This document shows positions 16,293-24,359 of a stretch of DNA of 42,334 bases, piece after piece; positions within the stretch are counted from its first letter, which is position 1, and every line of letters begins with the position of its first letter. Source of the stretch: Bacteroidota bacterium (GTDB lineage: Bacteria > Bacteroidota > Bacteroidia > Flavobacteriales > Crocinitomicaceae); assembly GCA_029558435.1 (NCBI GenBank), contig JAKQEZ010000380.1:1-42334 (forward strand), given 5' to 3'. Below the pieces are notes generated by a model, which did not search any database, had not been told where the DNA came from, and saw nothing but the letters and a program-made list of their open reading frames with translations. Both the position numbers and the translations under genes were made by a program.

Positions 16293-17126
16293 ATGAATTG
16301 GACAACCATTAAAGAATATCAAGACATTACATTTAAACAGTGCAATGGTGTGGCAAGAATTGCATTCAACCGACCTGAATGTAGAAATGCTTTTAGACCA
16401 AAAACAGTTTCAGAATTATTAGAAGCCTTAATTATTGCCCACGAATCGCAAGAAATTGGTGTTGTTTTGATTTCTGGTGAAGGACCATCACCAAAAGATG
16501 GAGGATGGGCTTTTTGTTCTGGTGGCGATCAACGCGTTCGTTCCACAACGGGTTACAAAGGCGAAGATGGTGTCAACCGATTTAACATTTTGGATGTGCA
16601 ACGTCAAATTCGTTTTATGAACAAAGTGGTGATTGCTGTGGTGCCTGGTTGGGCAGTTGGTGGTGGTCACAGCTTGCATGTGGTGTGTGATTTAACATTG
16701 GCGAGTAAAGAACACGCAATTTTTAAACAAACAGACGTAGATGTTGCCAGTGTTGATGGTGGATTTGGATCGGCTTATTTAGCACGTCAAGTGGGACAAA
16801 AACGAGCACGTGAAATTTTCTTTTTAGGAAAATCATATACCGCTCAAGAAGCGTTTGAGATGGGAATGGTCAATGCAGTTGTTCCACACGATGAATTGGA
16901 GCAAACAGCCTACGATTGGGCACAAGAAATATTAACCAAAAGTCCAACAGCCGTAAAAATGGCAAAATTTGCATTCAACTTAATAGATGATGGTTTGGTG
17001 GGGCAGCAAGTATATGCTGGAGAAGCCACACGATTGATTTACGGAACAGATGAAGCTGTTGAAGGACGCAATGCCTTTTTAGAAAAACGAAAACGAGATT
17101 TCTCGAAATTCCCAAAATTTCCATAA
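16293..17126 (+). CDS. menB: 1,4-dihydroxy-2-naphthoyl-CoA synthase
   Basis: 277 residues, crotonase fold, full length for MenB. Oxyanion-hole regions AFCSGGDQRVR (73-83) and WAVGGGHSLH (120-129) are typical, as are FKQTDVDVASVDGG (144-157), GSAYLARQVGQKRAREIFF and the C-terminal tail FLEKRKRDFSKFPKFP. It cyclises O-succinylbenzoyl-CoA to 1,4-dihydroxy-2-naphthoyl-CoA in menaquinone synthesis. D148 stands where bicarbonate-dependent type I enzymes such as that of E. coli have Gly156; the acidic side chain is the mark of type II, bicarbonate-independent enzymes such as the mycobacterial one. It is 22 bases downstream of the HU-SPOR gene and is followed by a hairpin terminator. Other men genes are not in the window. 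Confidence 0.95.
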   Translation: MNWTTIKEYQDITFKQCNGVARIAFNRPECRNAFRPKTVSELLEALIIAHESQEIGVVLISGEGPSPKDGGWAFCSGGDQRVRSTTGYKGEDGVNRFNILDVQRQIRFMNKVVIAVVPGWAVGGGHSLHVVCDLTLASKEHAIFKQTDVDVASVDGGFGSAYLARQVGQKRAREIFFLGKSYTAQEAFEMGMVNAVVPHDELEQTAYDWAQEILTKSPTAVKMAKFAFNLIDDGLVGQQVYAGEATRLIYGTDEAVEGRNAFLEKRKRDFSKFPKFP

Positions 17127-17128
17127 TG

Positions 17129-17167
17129 AAAAAAGGGTGTTTGAAAATATCAGACACCCTTTTTTAG
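17129..17167. terminator. Bidirectional terminator between menB and the small Gly-rich protein gene
   Basis: A long stem (AAAAAAGGGTGTTTGA with TCAGACACCCTTTTTT, one G-T wobble) and a 5-base loop. A-runs on one side and T-runs on the other make it usable from both strands; it ends menB and the convergent minus-strand gene. Confidence 0.88.
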
Positions 17168-17191
17168 TTTTTTTTCGGATTTGAAGTTTTA

Positions 17192-17599
17192 TTACTTCTT
17201 AAAAAATCCTCCGAGTATTCCACCTAACATACCTGTCAACCCTCCTTTTTTAGAGTTGGAGAACATGCCAATTAAGTTGGTGAGAGTATTCATATCCATA
17301 TTTTTCAATAAGTCGGGTAATGCACCTGCAACACTTTTAGCTTGCGTTTCCGATAATCCTACTTTTGAAATTAAATTTTTCAAAAAATCGTTTTGCATTG
17401 CCGACTGAAAAGCGTTGTCTTTTGCAGTGTTGGGCTTTGATGATGTTAAGCTTGATAACTGTTGTGGAGAATTGCTTGCTTTTGATTGCAATAGTTCATT
17501 GAATTGTTCCATCACACCAGCGTGCTTGTCTTCATCAATTCCCAGTTTTGATAATGTTTCTGTTACAAAACCATTGTTTAATAGTGAGGTTAAATCCAT
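17192..17599 (-). CDS. Small DUF937/YidB-like protein with Gly-rich tail
   Basis: 135 residues from the ATG at 17599 (MDLTSLLNNGF); a longer reading from 17647 would overlap the upstream gene by 44 bases and is less likely. No signal peptide. The N-terminal part is helical with LGIDEDKHAGVMEQFNELL; the middle has LSETQAKSVAGALPDLLKNM; the end is Gly-rich (GLTGMLGGILGGFF). This resembles DUF937/YidB-type proteins whose function is unknown. It begins 4 bases after the stop of the lipoprotein gene, so the two form an operon from the promoter at 18100-18130, ended by the bidirectional hairpin. The family call is tentative. Confidence 0.7.
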   Translation of the reverse strand: MDLTSLLNNGFVTETLSKLGIDEDKHAGVMEQFNELLQSKASNSPQQLSSLTSSKPNTAKDNAFQSAMQNDFLKNLISKVGLSETQAKSVAGALPDLLKNMDMNTLTNLIGMFSNSKKGGLTGMLGGILGGFFKK

Positions 17600-17603
17600 C
17601 TTC

Positions 17604-18074
17604 TTATTTTTTGTATTTGTAAAGAATTTTTTGATCCCACCCATCAAGTGCTAAATAAATTTCACTGTCTTTTTCTTTCAAATAAGCCAAATCAGTGATA
17701 TCCACTTCTAAGCGTTTTTTAACAATAGCACGGCAATTATCTTCGTTGGCATGGTGCACCAATTGAATGCCACGAATTGGAGGGAGTGATTTAGCAATGG
17801 CTTCACTGCCTATCACTTCAAATTGATGTTCTTTGCATCCACCACCATACGTTAAGTCAATAATTAAGGTGTTGCCTTTTACTTCAACAAAATCTATACT
17901 CATAATCGGATCAGATGTAGCTGCTTGTTTGCCTACAGTTGCTTTTATTTGCATAGTTTCCAAATCAGGTCGATTAATTGATACTTGTTCTTTTTTTGTT
18001 GTGTTTGTTGCGTCTTTCTTTGCTCCACAAGCAAAAAACACAGACGATAATGCTAAAAATAGGATGATTTTCAT
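17604..18074 (-). CDS. Small lipoprotein with GGGC-x2-H motif, unknown function
   Basis: 156 residues. The N-terminus MKIILFLALSSVFFACGAKK is a lipoprotein signal peptide, with C16 as the expected lipidated cysteine; the mature start GAKKD then suggests export to the envelope. The mature part carries YGGGCKEHQFEV (about residues 76-87) and later VHHANEDNCRAIV, so two cysteines and several histidines could bind a metal or form a disulfide. A predicted beta-rich domain of this type occurs in other Bacteroidota proteins, but I know no function. First gene of a two-gene operon with the Gly-rich protein. Confidence 0.8.
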   Translation of the reverse strand: MKIILFLALSSVFFACGAKKDATNTTKKEQVSINRPDLETMQIKATVGKQAATSDPIMSIDFVEVKGNTLIIDLTYGGGCKEHQFEVIGSEAIAKSLPPIRGIQLVHHANEDNCRAIVKKRLEVDITDLAYLKEKDSEIYLALDGWDQKILYKYKK

Positions 18075-18099
18075 GATTTTAATTTTTTATTCCTCTTTT

Positions 18100-18130
18100 C
18101 AAATATAATACCAACAATTGTTTTTACCAA
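18100..18130 (-). promoter_or_regulatory. Complete Bacteroidota-type promoter of the lipoprotein operon
   Basis: Minus strand TTG (18128-18130), 20-base spacer, then TATATTTG (18100-18107), both boxes matching the consensus. The leader to the ATG at 18074 would be about 20 bases. Confidence 0.65.
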
Positions 18131-18145
18131 TAACTTTATTTAAAA

Positions 18146-19045
18146 TTATTTATTTCTAGGGTGATAGGTTAAAATAGCATCCCGCAGAAAACGTTCGTCC
18201 AAATGGGTGTAGATTTCTGTCGTGGTAATGGATTCGTGGCCCAACATTTCTTGAATAGCCCTTAAATTGGCTCCACCTTCTAATAAATGAGTGGCAAACG
18301 AATGACGAAAAGTGTGGGGCGAAACCGTTTTTGTGATGCCTGCCAAAAGTGCTGTTTGTTTAATCATTGTAAAAATCATCACACGGGTTAATTGTGCTCC
18401 ACGACGATTTAAAAAAACAATTTTACTTGCTTGCGGTTGAATCGGAAGGTGGGCACGTGAGTTGTTTTTGTAGGTGGTAATTTCTGAAATAACGCTTGGA
18501 CTAATCGGCACCAATCGTTCTTTGTTTCCTTTCCCAATGACACGCACAAATCCTTTATCAAAATGCAAATCTTCAAATTTAAGGTTCACCAATTCAGAAA
18601 CACGAAGTCCACAACTGTAGAGTGTTTCCAAAATTGCACGGTTGCGTTCACCTTCTGCTTTTGAAAGGTCAATAGCAGCAATCATTGCATCAATTTCTTC
18701 AATAGACAAAACTTCGGGGAGTTTTCTACCTAAATTAGGTTGCTCAATCAATTCGGCAGGATTATCGTTGATTTCTTCTTCCAAAAACAAATAATTGTAA
18801 AATTGTTTGATGCCTGAAATAATACGTGCTTGTGTGCGATTGCTCAATCCAAGGTCGTATAATTCTGCAATAAACTGCACTAAATCTTCGTGTTGAACGG
18901 CCGTTGCATTTTTGGGGATGGATTCAGAAAAATCGCGCAATTTGTTGACATCACGCGTGTAAGCATCAATAGAATTTTCTGCTAATCCTTTTTCAATTTT
19001 CAGATATGCAATAAAATCATTAATATAGTGCTCCCAATTCGACAT
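18146..19045 (-). CDS. xerD: Tyrosine recombinase, XerD-like
   Basis: 299 residues, the usual XerC/D length. The N-terminal SAM-like DNA-binding domain spans about 1-90; the catalytic domain has R148 (GLRVSELVNL), K172 (GKGNKER), H244 and R247 (HTFRHSFATHLLEGG), H270 (LGHESITTTEIY) and the nucleophile Y279. All six catalytic residues are present. It probably resolves chromosome dimers at dif together with a XerC. Nothing nearby looks like an integron, transposon or att site, so I take it as the chromosomal enzyme. Its start codon is only 3 bases from the divergent aroQ start, so its promoter must lie within aroQ. Confidence 0.93.
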   Translation of the reverse strand: MSNWEHYINDFIAYLKIEKGLAENSIDAYTRDVNKLRDFSESIPKNATAVQHEDLVQFIAELYDLGLSNRTQARIISGIKQFYNYLFLEEEINDNPAELIEQPNLGRKLPEVLSIEEIDAMIAAIDLSKAEGERNRAILETLYSCGLRVSELVNLKFEDLHFDKGFVRVIGKGNKERLVPISPSVISEITTYKNNSRAHLPIQPQASKIVFLNRRGAQLTRVMIFTMIKQTALLAGITKTVSPHTFRHSFATHLLEGGANLRAIQEMLGHESITTTEIYTHLDERFLRDAILTYHPRNK

Positions 19046-19048
19046 GAT

Positions 19049-19456
19049 ATGAAACTTTTAATAATAAACGGTCCAAATTTAAACTTACTTGGTAAACGCG
19101 ATACACAAATATACGGTTCGCAATCGTTTGAAGATTATTTTTTAGAATTAAAAAGTAAGTTTCCAACAATTGATTTTTTTGATTTTCAATCGAATATCGA
19201 AGGAGCGATTATTGATTGTTTGCAGCAAACTCAAGTAGATGGGGTGATTATTAATGCTGGAGGATACTCGCATACCAGTGTTGCTATTCGTGATTGTATT
19301 GATGCGATAGATGTGCCTGTTGTTGAGGTACATATTTCCAATGTTGCAGCCCGCGAATCCTTTCGCCACGAATCTTTGTTAACCCCTGTTTGCAAAGGAT
19401 GTATATTTGGCTTTGGAATGAAATCTTATGAGTTGGCAGTTTTATCCTTTTTGTGA
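19049..19456 (+). CDS. aroQ: 3-dehydroquinate dehydratase, type II
   Basis: 135 residues from the ATG at 19049; an in-frame start at 19028 would run into the divergent xerD gene and adds seven residues not seen in the family. MKLLIINGPNLNLLGKRD is the classic type II start with the active-site loop R17 and Y22; NAGGYSHTSVAIRD (69-82) carries substrate-binding N69 and H75, and ISNVAARESFRHES (96-109) carries the remaining substrate-binding residues. It dehydrates 3-dehydroquinate to 3-dehydroshikimate in aromatic amino acid synthesis. It stands alone; no other aro gene is nearby. About 145 bases without a gene follow, where I see no clear terminator. Confidence 0.95.
   Translation: MKLLIINGPNLNLLGKRDTQIYGSQSFEDYFLELKSKFPTIDFFDFQSNIEGAIIDCLQQTQVDGVIINAGGYSHTSVAIRDCIDAIDVPVVEVHISNVAARESFRHESLLTPVCKGCIFGFGMKSYELAVLSFL
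19074..19081 (-). promoter_or_regulatory. Possible -7 promoter box of xerD inside aroQ
   Basis: Minus strand TAAATTTG matches TAnnTTTG and lies 28 bases before the xerD start, inside the aroQ coding region. A second match, TATATTTG, occurs at 19106-19113. Neither has a well-spaced TTG, so this is weak. Confidence 0.3.
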
Positions 19457-19602
19457 TTTTTATTTTTGAGTTTCCAAGAGTTAGGTGATTTTTTTATTGC
19501 ATTATTTTTTTTATTTCAAATAATGTAGGATATTTGTAAAACGATTAAGTAAGCTACTTAATCCTTTTTGTAAGTAACACTAATTAATATTTGTTATAGG
19601 AA

Positions 19603-21918
19603 ATGAAAATTTTAAAACTCACGTTATTATTACTAGGATTCCTATTCACATTCAATTCAATTTATTCTCAATGTTCATATACACCGATATCTAAAACTGG
19701 GTGGAGCGTTGCTTATGTTGATAGTGAAGAAACTACTGGTGAAGGTGCTAATAATGGCAAAGCAATTTATGCAATTGATGGTGATACAACAAAATTTTGG
19801 CACACACAATGGCAAGGAGCTCAACCAACTTACCCTCATGAAATTCAAATTAATTTAGGGGCAAGCCACGATGTGAGTGGTATTTCTATATTGAGCAGAT
19901 ACAATAATCCGTATGGAAAACCAAAACAATACGAAATCTATGTCAGTACTGATGGGGTATCTTGGCAAACTGCACAAGCAATAGGTGATTTTACATATCC
20001 TGATGTTAATGCTGCTGCTCAACGAACCTATGTTTATTTTGGAGCTGTAGCTGCTCAATATGTACGCATTAAAATGTTATCTTCTTATGGTAATTATTAT
20101 TATGCTGTAATTTCAGAAATTGATATTTATGAAGATTTAACGTGTCCAGCAACGGGTCAAATTAACCAACTAGCAAGCCTAGATGCTGTTCCAAAAAAGT
20201 ACACAACAGATGTTCCGTTTAACTTAAATGCAACAACCAATTCGGGATTGCCAATTACATATTCAGTAGTTTCTGGTCCAGCAACCATTGTAGGAAACAC
20301 GGTAACATTAAACGGTACTGCTGGAACGGTAGTTGTAAAAGCAGAACAAGCAGGTGATGGAACCTATTATTCGTGGGAGCAAACACAAACATTTCAAGTT
20401 GTTGATTTAGCTTTAATTCAGCCACAAATTACAACACGTTTTACAGCAAATAAAGATGTTCAAATGCCAACATTGAGCGCTTACTTGTTGCACGCATATA
20501 CAGCTATTGATGAACCAGCACAATTGAGCGTAACAGCATTAGAATACATAATTGATGGAACAAGTTATCCCGCAGTATTTAAAAATAATTCTTGGCAATA
20601 TTGGTGGACACCCAATCAATATGGAGCTCATACAGTTGAAGTAAAAGCAACGGCAAGTAATGGGCAAGTAGCTACAGAAACAGTAAACTTAAATGTAAGC
20701 AACGCTATTTCTGATGTTGTTGCTACCACTTTTAATGGCGATGTAATTGACATGGGAACTATTGGCTCACAATGGTTTTATGGTTCTTACGAATTGCCAC
20801 AATTTACAGGAGCATACAATTCAATAATTGCAGATTTTGCAATTTCTTGTCCAAGTGTACCAGGTGGTTGCGATGATTGGGATCGCTTGGCATGGATTGA
20901 GGTAAAAGCTCCAAATGGTGATTGGATGGAAATTATTCGTTACATTACGCCTTATGGTGTTCCTTGTTCTCAGTCAATTGATTTGATGGATTTTGCTTCA
21001 ATTTTGCAAGGTAAAGTAGATTTTAGAATGTACATTGAGACGTGGGGAACAGGTGGATGGAAATTGGATTTAGATTTGAATTACAAAGCCGGCACACCTC
21101 AATACAAATACTCTTCGGTTGAAGAATTATGGCACGGAGATTACAGTTTTGGAGATCCAGCAAACTTGCAGCCAACAGGCTCTAGAAACGTTGCAATTGA
21201 ATCAGAAGTAGAAGCAATTTGGCTGCGTTTGGTTTCAACAGGACATGGTTGGGGAAGTAACAATACAGGTAATGCTGCTGAGTTTTATCATGCAACACAC
21301 CATATTCATGTAGATGACATTAGTATGTATTCACAAGATTTGTGGCAAAATTGTAACCCTAACCCTGCAAACTGTACAGGGCAAATGGGAACTTGGCAAT
21401 ACAACAGAGCTGGATGGTGTCCAGGAAGTATGGGAATGGTTTTCTCGTATGATTTAGATTCTTATTTAGAAGAAGACACCATTAAGTTGGATTATATTTT
21501 CCAAGAATCATACACCGATAACTGCCACCCTAATAATCCTAATTGTGTAACAGGGGTAACATGTTCTGATTGTAATGCTTTTTATAATCCATATTATCGT
21601 GTAGGAAGTTACATTATTAAGTACAGCAATACACCATTTTTATTGTCAACAGAAACAATAACAAAAGAAGAAATTACAGCCAATTTATATCCAAATCCAA
21701 CGGATGGAACTTTTAAATTAGCAATTGATTCGCACTGGAAGAATGTTGTTGTAAGCATTCAAAACATTGCTGGAGATGTGGTACAAACACGTTTCTTTGC
21801 AACAGAACAAGAAATGAACGCTGCATTGTTTTCAATTGACCAATTAGCAAGTGGTATTTACTTTGTAAAAATTCAAAGTGAAGGTCAATTTACAACAATG
21901 AAAGTGGTAAAAAAATAA
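19603..21918 (+). CDS. T9SS-secreted PNGase F-like amidase with discoidin-like domain
   Basis: 771 residues. Signal peptide 1-22 (cut before Q23). Residues 24-178 form an F5/8 type C (discoidin-like) domain that may bind sugar. Residues 185-365 are two Ig/cadherin-like modules. Residues 370-676 match peptide-N-glycosidase F of Elizabethkingia, which cuts the bond between asparagine and N-glycans: CDDWDRLA holds D427 (PNGase F D60), MYIETW holds E479 (E118) and W481 (W120), NAAEFYH holds E560 (E206), and NRAGWCPGSMG (601-611) is nearly identical. The C-terminal 80 residues (YPNPTDGTFKL, then GIYFVKI and KVVKK) are a type A T9SS sorting domain, so the protein should be secreted or surface-anchored. 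Single-gene unit with its own terminator. The amidase activity is inferred from conserved residues. Confidence 0.85.
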   Translation: MKILKLTLLLLGFLFTFNSIYSQCSYTPISKTGWSVAYVDSEETTGEGANNGKAIYAIDGDTTKFWHTQWQGAQPTYPHEIQINLGASHDVSGISILSRYNNPYGKPKQYEIYVSTDGVSWQTAQAIGDFTYPDVNAAAQRTYVYFGAVAAQYVRIKMLSSYGNYYYAVISEIDIYEDLTCPATGQINQLASLDAVPKKYTTDVPFNLNATTNSGLPITYSVVSGPATIVGNTVTLNGTAGTVVVKAEQAGDGTYYSWEQTQTFQVVDLALIQPQITTRFTANKDVQMPTLSAYLLHAYTAIDEPAQLSVTALEYIIDGTSYPAVFKNNSWQYWWTPNQYGAHTVEVKATASNGQVATETVNLNVSNAISDVVATTFNGDVIDMGTIGSQWFYGSYELPQFTGAYNSIIADFAISCPSVPGGCDDWDRLAWIEVKAPNGDWMEIIRYITPYGVPCSQSIDLMDFASILQGKVDFRMYIETWGTGGWKLDLDLNYKAGTPQYKYSSVEELWHGDYSFGDPANLQPTGSRNVAIESEVEAIWLRLVSTGHGWGSNNTGNAAEFYHATHHIHVDDISMYSQDLWQNCNPNPANCTGQMGTWQYNRAGWCPGSMGMVFSYDLDSYLEEDTIKLDYIFQESYTDNCHPNNPNCVTGVTCSDCNAFYNPYYRVGSYIIKYSNTPFLLSTETITKEEITANLYPNPTDGTFKLAIDSHWKNVVVSIQNIAGDVVQTRFFATEQEMNAALFSIDQLASGIYFVKIQSEGQFTTMKVVKK

Positions 21919-21964
21919 TTTAAAATCTTTGTTAAAAAGTAGTAGTAAAGTTAGGTAAAAAGCG

Positions 21965-21997
21965 AGGCTGTCCTTCGGGATGGCCTTTCTTTATTTT
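21965..21997 (+). terminator. Terminator with cUUCGg tetraloop after the PNGase F-like gene
   Basis: AGGCTGTCC and GGATGGCCT form a 9-bp stem with two wobble pairs, closed by TTCG between C and G, the extra-stable UUCG tetraloop. A T-rich tract (TTTCTTTATTTT) follows. Confidence 0.82.
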
Positions 21998-22087
21998 AAA
22001 GATTAACGAATTGAGAAATAATCAAATTAATATTTAGTTTTTTTGGCGATATTTTTATTTTTTTTCTTCAACTAACCACTTTTTTAA

Positions 22088-22095
22088 TACATTTG
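22088..22095 (+). promoter_or_regulatory. -7 promoter box of the universal stress protein gene
   Basis: TACATTTG matches TAnnTTTG, 32 bases before the start codon at 22128. No TTG lies at the expected spacing. Confidence 0.4.
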
Positions 22096-22127
22096 TATAA
22101 AACTATAAAACCCTTGAATAATTTTCT

Positions 22128-22949
22128 ATGAAAACAAAGAACTTCATTGTACCTCATGATTTCTCAAAGATTGCTGATATTGCATTAGAACATGCTATTG
22201 TAACTGCAAAGTTTGTAAATGCTGAAATCAACGTGTTGCACGTGGTAGCAAAAGGTAAAGAAATAGCAGAAGCAGAGGAAACCCTAAAAACAATTCTAGC
22301 TAAGTTTCAAACAGATATTAAGTTAATTCCAAACGTGCGTGTTGGAAATATTTTTGAAGATATTGGTGATTTTGCGGCTGAAAAACATGCTGAACTAATT
22401 TTCATGGGAACCCATGGAGTTCAAGGATGGCAACACATTACAGGAAGTAAAGCCTTGAAAGTGGTAACAAATTCAAATGTTCCTTTTATTATTGTTCAAG
22501 AGAAAGGTCCAAAATCTACAGGTTACGATAACATTGTTGTGCCATTGGATTTGAATAAAGAAACCAAACAAAAGTTGACGGTTGTTGCAGAAATTGCGCA
22601 GTACTTTAAATCTAAAATTCACGTTATCACTCCAGAAGAAAACGATGAGTTTTTAAGAAACCAAGTAAAAGCAAATATTTTATTTGCCAATAAATTTTTC
22701 TCTGAAAGAAACATTGAAGTTTCTACAACTGTTGTTCCAAGCGCAAACTTTGAAGACGAAATCATCAAACATGCAGCAATGGTTAACGGTGATTTAATTG
22801 CTTTTATGAATTTGAACAAAAACAATTTGTTGGGTGTGCTTTCTGCTAATCATGAAATTGCATTGATGAACAACATTGCTCAAATTCCAACATTAATTAT
22901 GAACCCAATTGAAGGAATGTCTGCTTTAGCAGTTGATTTTAATGGGTAA
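22128..22949 (+). CDS. Tandem-domain universal stress protein
   Basis: 273 residues, two UspA-like domains. The first (1-142) begins FIVPHDFSKIADIALEHA and has the ATP-binding loop GTHGVQGWQHITGSKA (94-109), a complete G-x2-G-x9-G-S motif. The second (from about 150, NIVVPLDLNKETKQKL) has lost that motif, ending with a degenerate MNLNKNNLLGVLSANHE loop. Such tandem proteins respond to starvation, redox or other stress; the intact first domain suggests nucleotide binding. Cytoplasmic, single-gene unit with its own -7 box and terminator. Confidence 0.9.
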   Translation: MKTKNFIVPHDFSKIADIALEHAIVTAKFVNAEINVLHVVAKGKEIAEAEETLKTILAKFQTDIKLIPNVRVGNIFEDIGDFAAEKHAELIFMGTHGVQGWQHITGSKALKVVTNSNVPFIIVQEKGPKSTGYDNIVVPLDLNKETKQKLTVVAEIAQYFKSKIHVITPEENDEFLRNQVKANILFANKFFSERNIEVSTTVVPSANFEDEIIKHAAMVNGDLIAFMNLNKNNLLGVLSANHEIALMNNIAQIPTLIMNPIEGMSALAVDFNG

Positions 22950-23003
22950 TTGAAGTAATACTTTTTAGCGAATAAAAGTCGCTGAGAAGGCTTAAAAATA
23001 TGT

Positions 23004-23034
23004 AAAAAGGTGTCTGATAAAGGCACCTTTTTTT
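23004..23034 (+). terminator. Terminator after the universal stress protein gene
   Basis: AAAAAGGTGTC and GGCACCTTTTT pair (one wobble) around a short TGATAAA loop, followed by a T run. It lies 54 bases after the stop codon. The remaining stretch to 23294 holds no gene I can support. Confidence 0.8.
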
Positions 23035-23294
23035 GTAGGGTAAATGAAGTCCTAAAATTCTTTACTTTATTTCGGTTTTTGCATGCTTATAAATCAAATA
23101 ATTGTGAAAACCTATTTTAGCACAAGGCATTTTGCAATTTGAACAGGATTGTGTCTGTCTTTTGGATAGCTTGAATAAAGGAAAGTGGCAATTAACGTAT
23201 AGACATCCATAATGCAGTCTGCAAATAAACGGCATTCAATCATCACCATTATTGCACTAATTGCAAAACAATAAGCTATTTTTTAAACTGTAAA
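23035..23294. other. Non-coding stretch between convergent stress-protein and phosphate-transporter genes
   Basis: About 260 bases with no convincing gene, RNA fold or repeat. The only open frame of note is 45 codons on the minus strand (23112-23249), with an odd composition and no recognisable family. A decayed gene end is possible but not shown. Confidence 0.4.
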
Positions 23295-24347
23295 TTAAAA
23301 TTGAGAGATGATTAAATAGGTGATTCCAGCAATAAATGCAGAAACAGGAATTGTTAAAATCCACGCCCAAACCAATTGCACGGTTACTCCCCAACGAACA
23401 GCCGAAATACGGCGTGTAATACCAACACCAATGATACTTCCTGTAATGGTATGTGTTGTAGAAACAGGAATTCCAAAATGCTCAGAAATGTAAAGCGTTA
23501 TTGCACCAGAAGTTTCGGCACTCACACCTTCCAATGAGTTTACTTTCGTGATTTTTGACCCCATTGTTTTTACAATTTTCCAACCACCACTCATAGTTCC
23601 CAAACCAATGACAATGAAAGAAGTTAAAGGTACCCACCACCACTCTTCAACAAAATGAGCAAATCTATCGGGTGCATTGATCCATTCAGTGTCTCCAGCC
23701 TGAACGTGGTAAAAAATCACAGCTGCTCCAATGATACCCATTACTTTTTGAGCGTCATTGGCACCATGTCCCATACTGAATAAGGCAGATGAAACAAGTT
23801 GTAATCTTCTAAACCAAACATCGGCTTTGTGGGGTGTTGTTTTACGGCAAATAAACATTATTAGTACCGTAATGAAATAAGCAACAATTAACCCTAAAAA
23901 AGGTGCTACAAAAATGAAAATAACGATAGGAAATACTTTAACAACGTTAATAACACCATCAACAATTCCATAAGTTGTGTAAGCGTGTACCAATGCTGCT
24001 CCCATAAAACCACCAATTAATGTGTGGGATGAAGAGGAAGGAATTCCTAATTTCCAAGTGGCTAAATTCCAAATAATAGCGGCCACCAAACCTGCAAAAA
24101 TTACTTCTAGGGTGATGTAATCTTCAAATACGGTTTTGGCTATGGTGTTACCAATTTTAAATTCACCAATGATGTAAAGCGAAATGAAATAAGCAACAAA
24201 GTTGAAAAATGCAGCCCATAAAACTGCTTGAAATGGTGTTAATACCTTTGTGGCAACTATCGTAGCAATTGCATTGGCGGCATCGTGAAAACCATTGATA
24301 TAGTCAAAAATAAATGCAAGAACTATGATGGTAATTAGTAATTCCAT
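23295..24347 (-). CDS. Inorganic phosphate transporter, PiT family
   Basis: 350 residues with about ten membrane segments. The duplicated PiT signature is visible: FDYINGFHDAANAIATIVATKVL near the N-terminus and SMGHGANDAQKVMG (about 191-204) in the second half, each with the GxxD/ND core, plus PSSSSHTLIGG (about 103-113) and VSTTHTITGSIIG (about 297-309). PiT proteins import phosphate, usually as a neutral metal-phosphate with a proton or sodium ion. It lies 12 bases downstream of the DUF47 gene, the standard pairing in bacteria, and the two form one operon. Length is on the short side for the family because the central hydrophilic loop is small. Confidence 0.93.
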   Translation of the reverse strand: MELLITIIVLAFIFDYINGFHDAANAIATIVATKVLTPFQAVLWAAFFNFVAYFISLYIIGEFKIGNTIAKTVFEDYITLEVIFAGLVAAIIWNLATWKLGIPSSSSHTLIGGFMGAALVHAYTTYGIVDGVINVVKVFPIVIFIFVAPFLGLIVAYFITVLIMFICRKTTPHKADVWFRRLQLVSSALFSMGHGANDAQKVMGIIGAAVIFYHVQAGDTEWINAPDRFAHFVEEWWWVPLTSFIVIGLGTMSGGWKIVKTMGSKITKVNSLEGVSAETSGAITLYISEHFGIPVSTTHTITGSIIGVGITRRISAVRWGVTVQLVWAWILTIPVSAFIAGITYLIISQF

Positions 24348-24359
24348 GTGGGACTAATT

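Noticed and set aside
18146..19045. Tyrosine recombinase as a sign of a mobile element
   Set aside because: Length and motifs match chromosomal XerD; no att repeats, tRNA target, cassette or phage genes are nearby.
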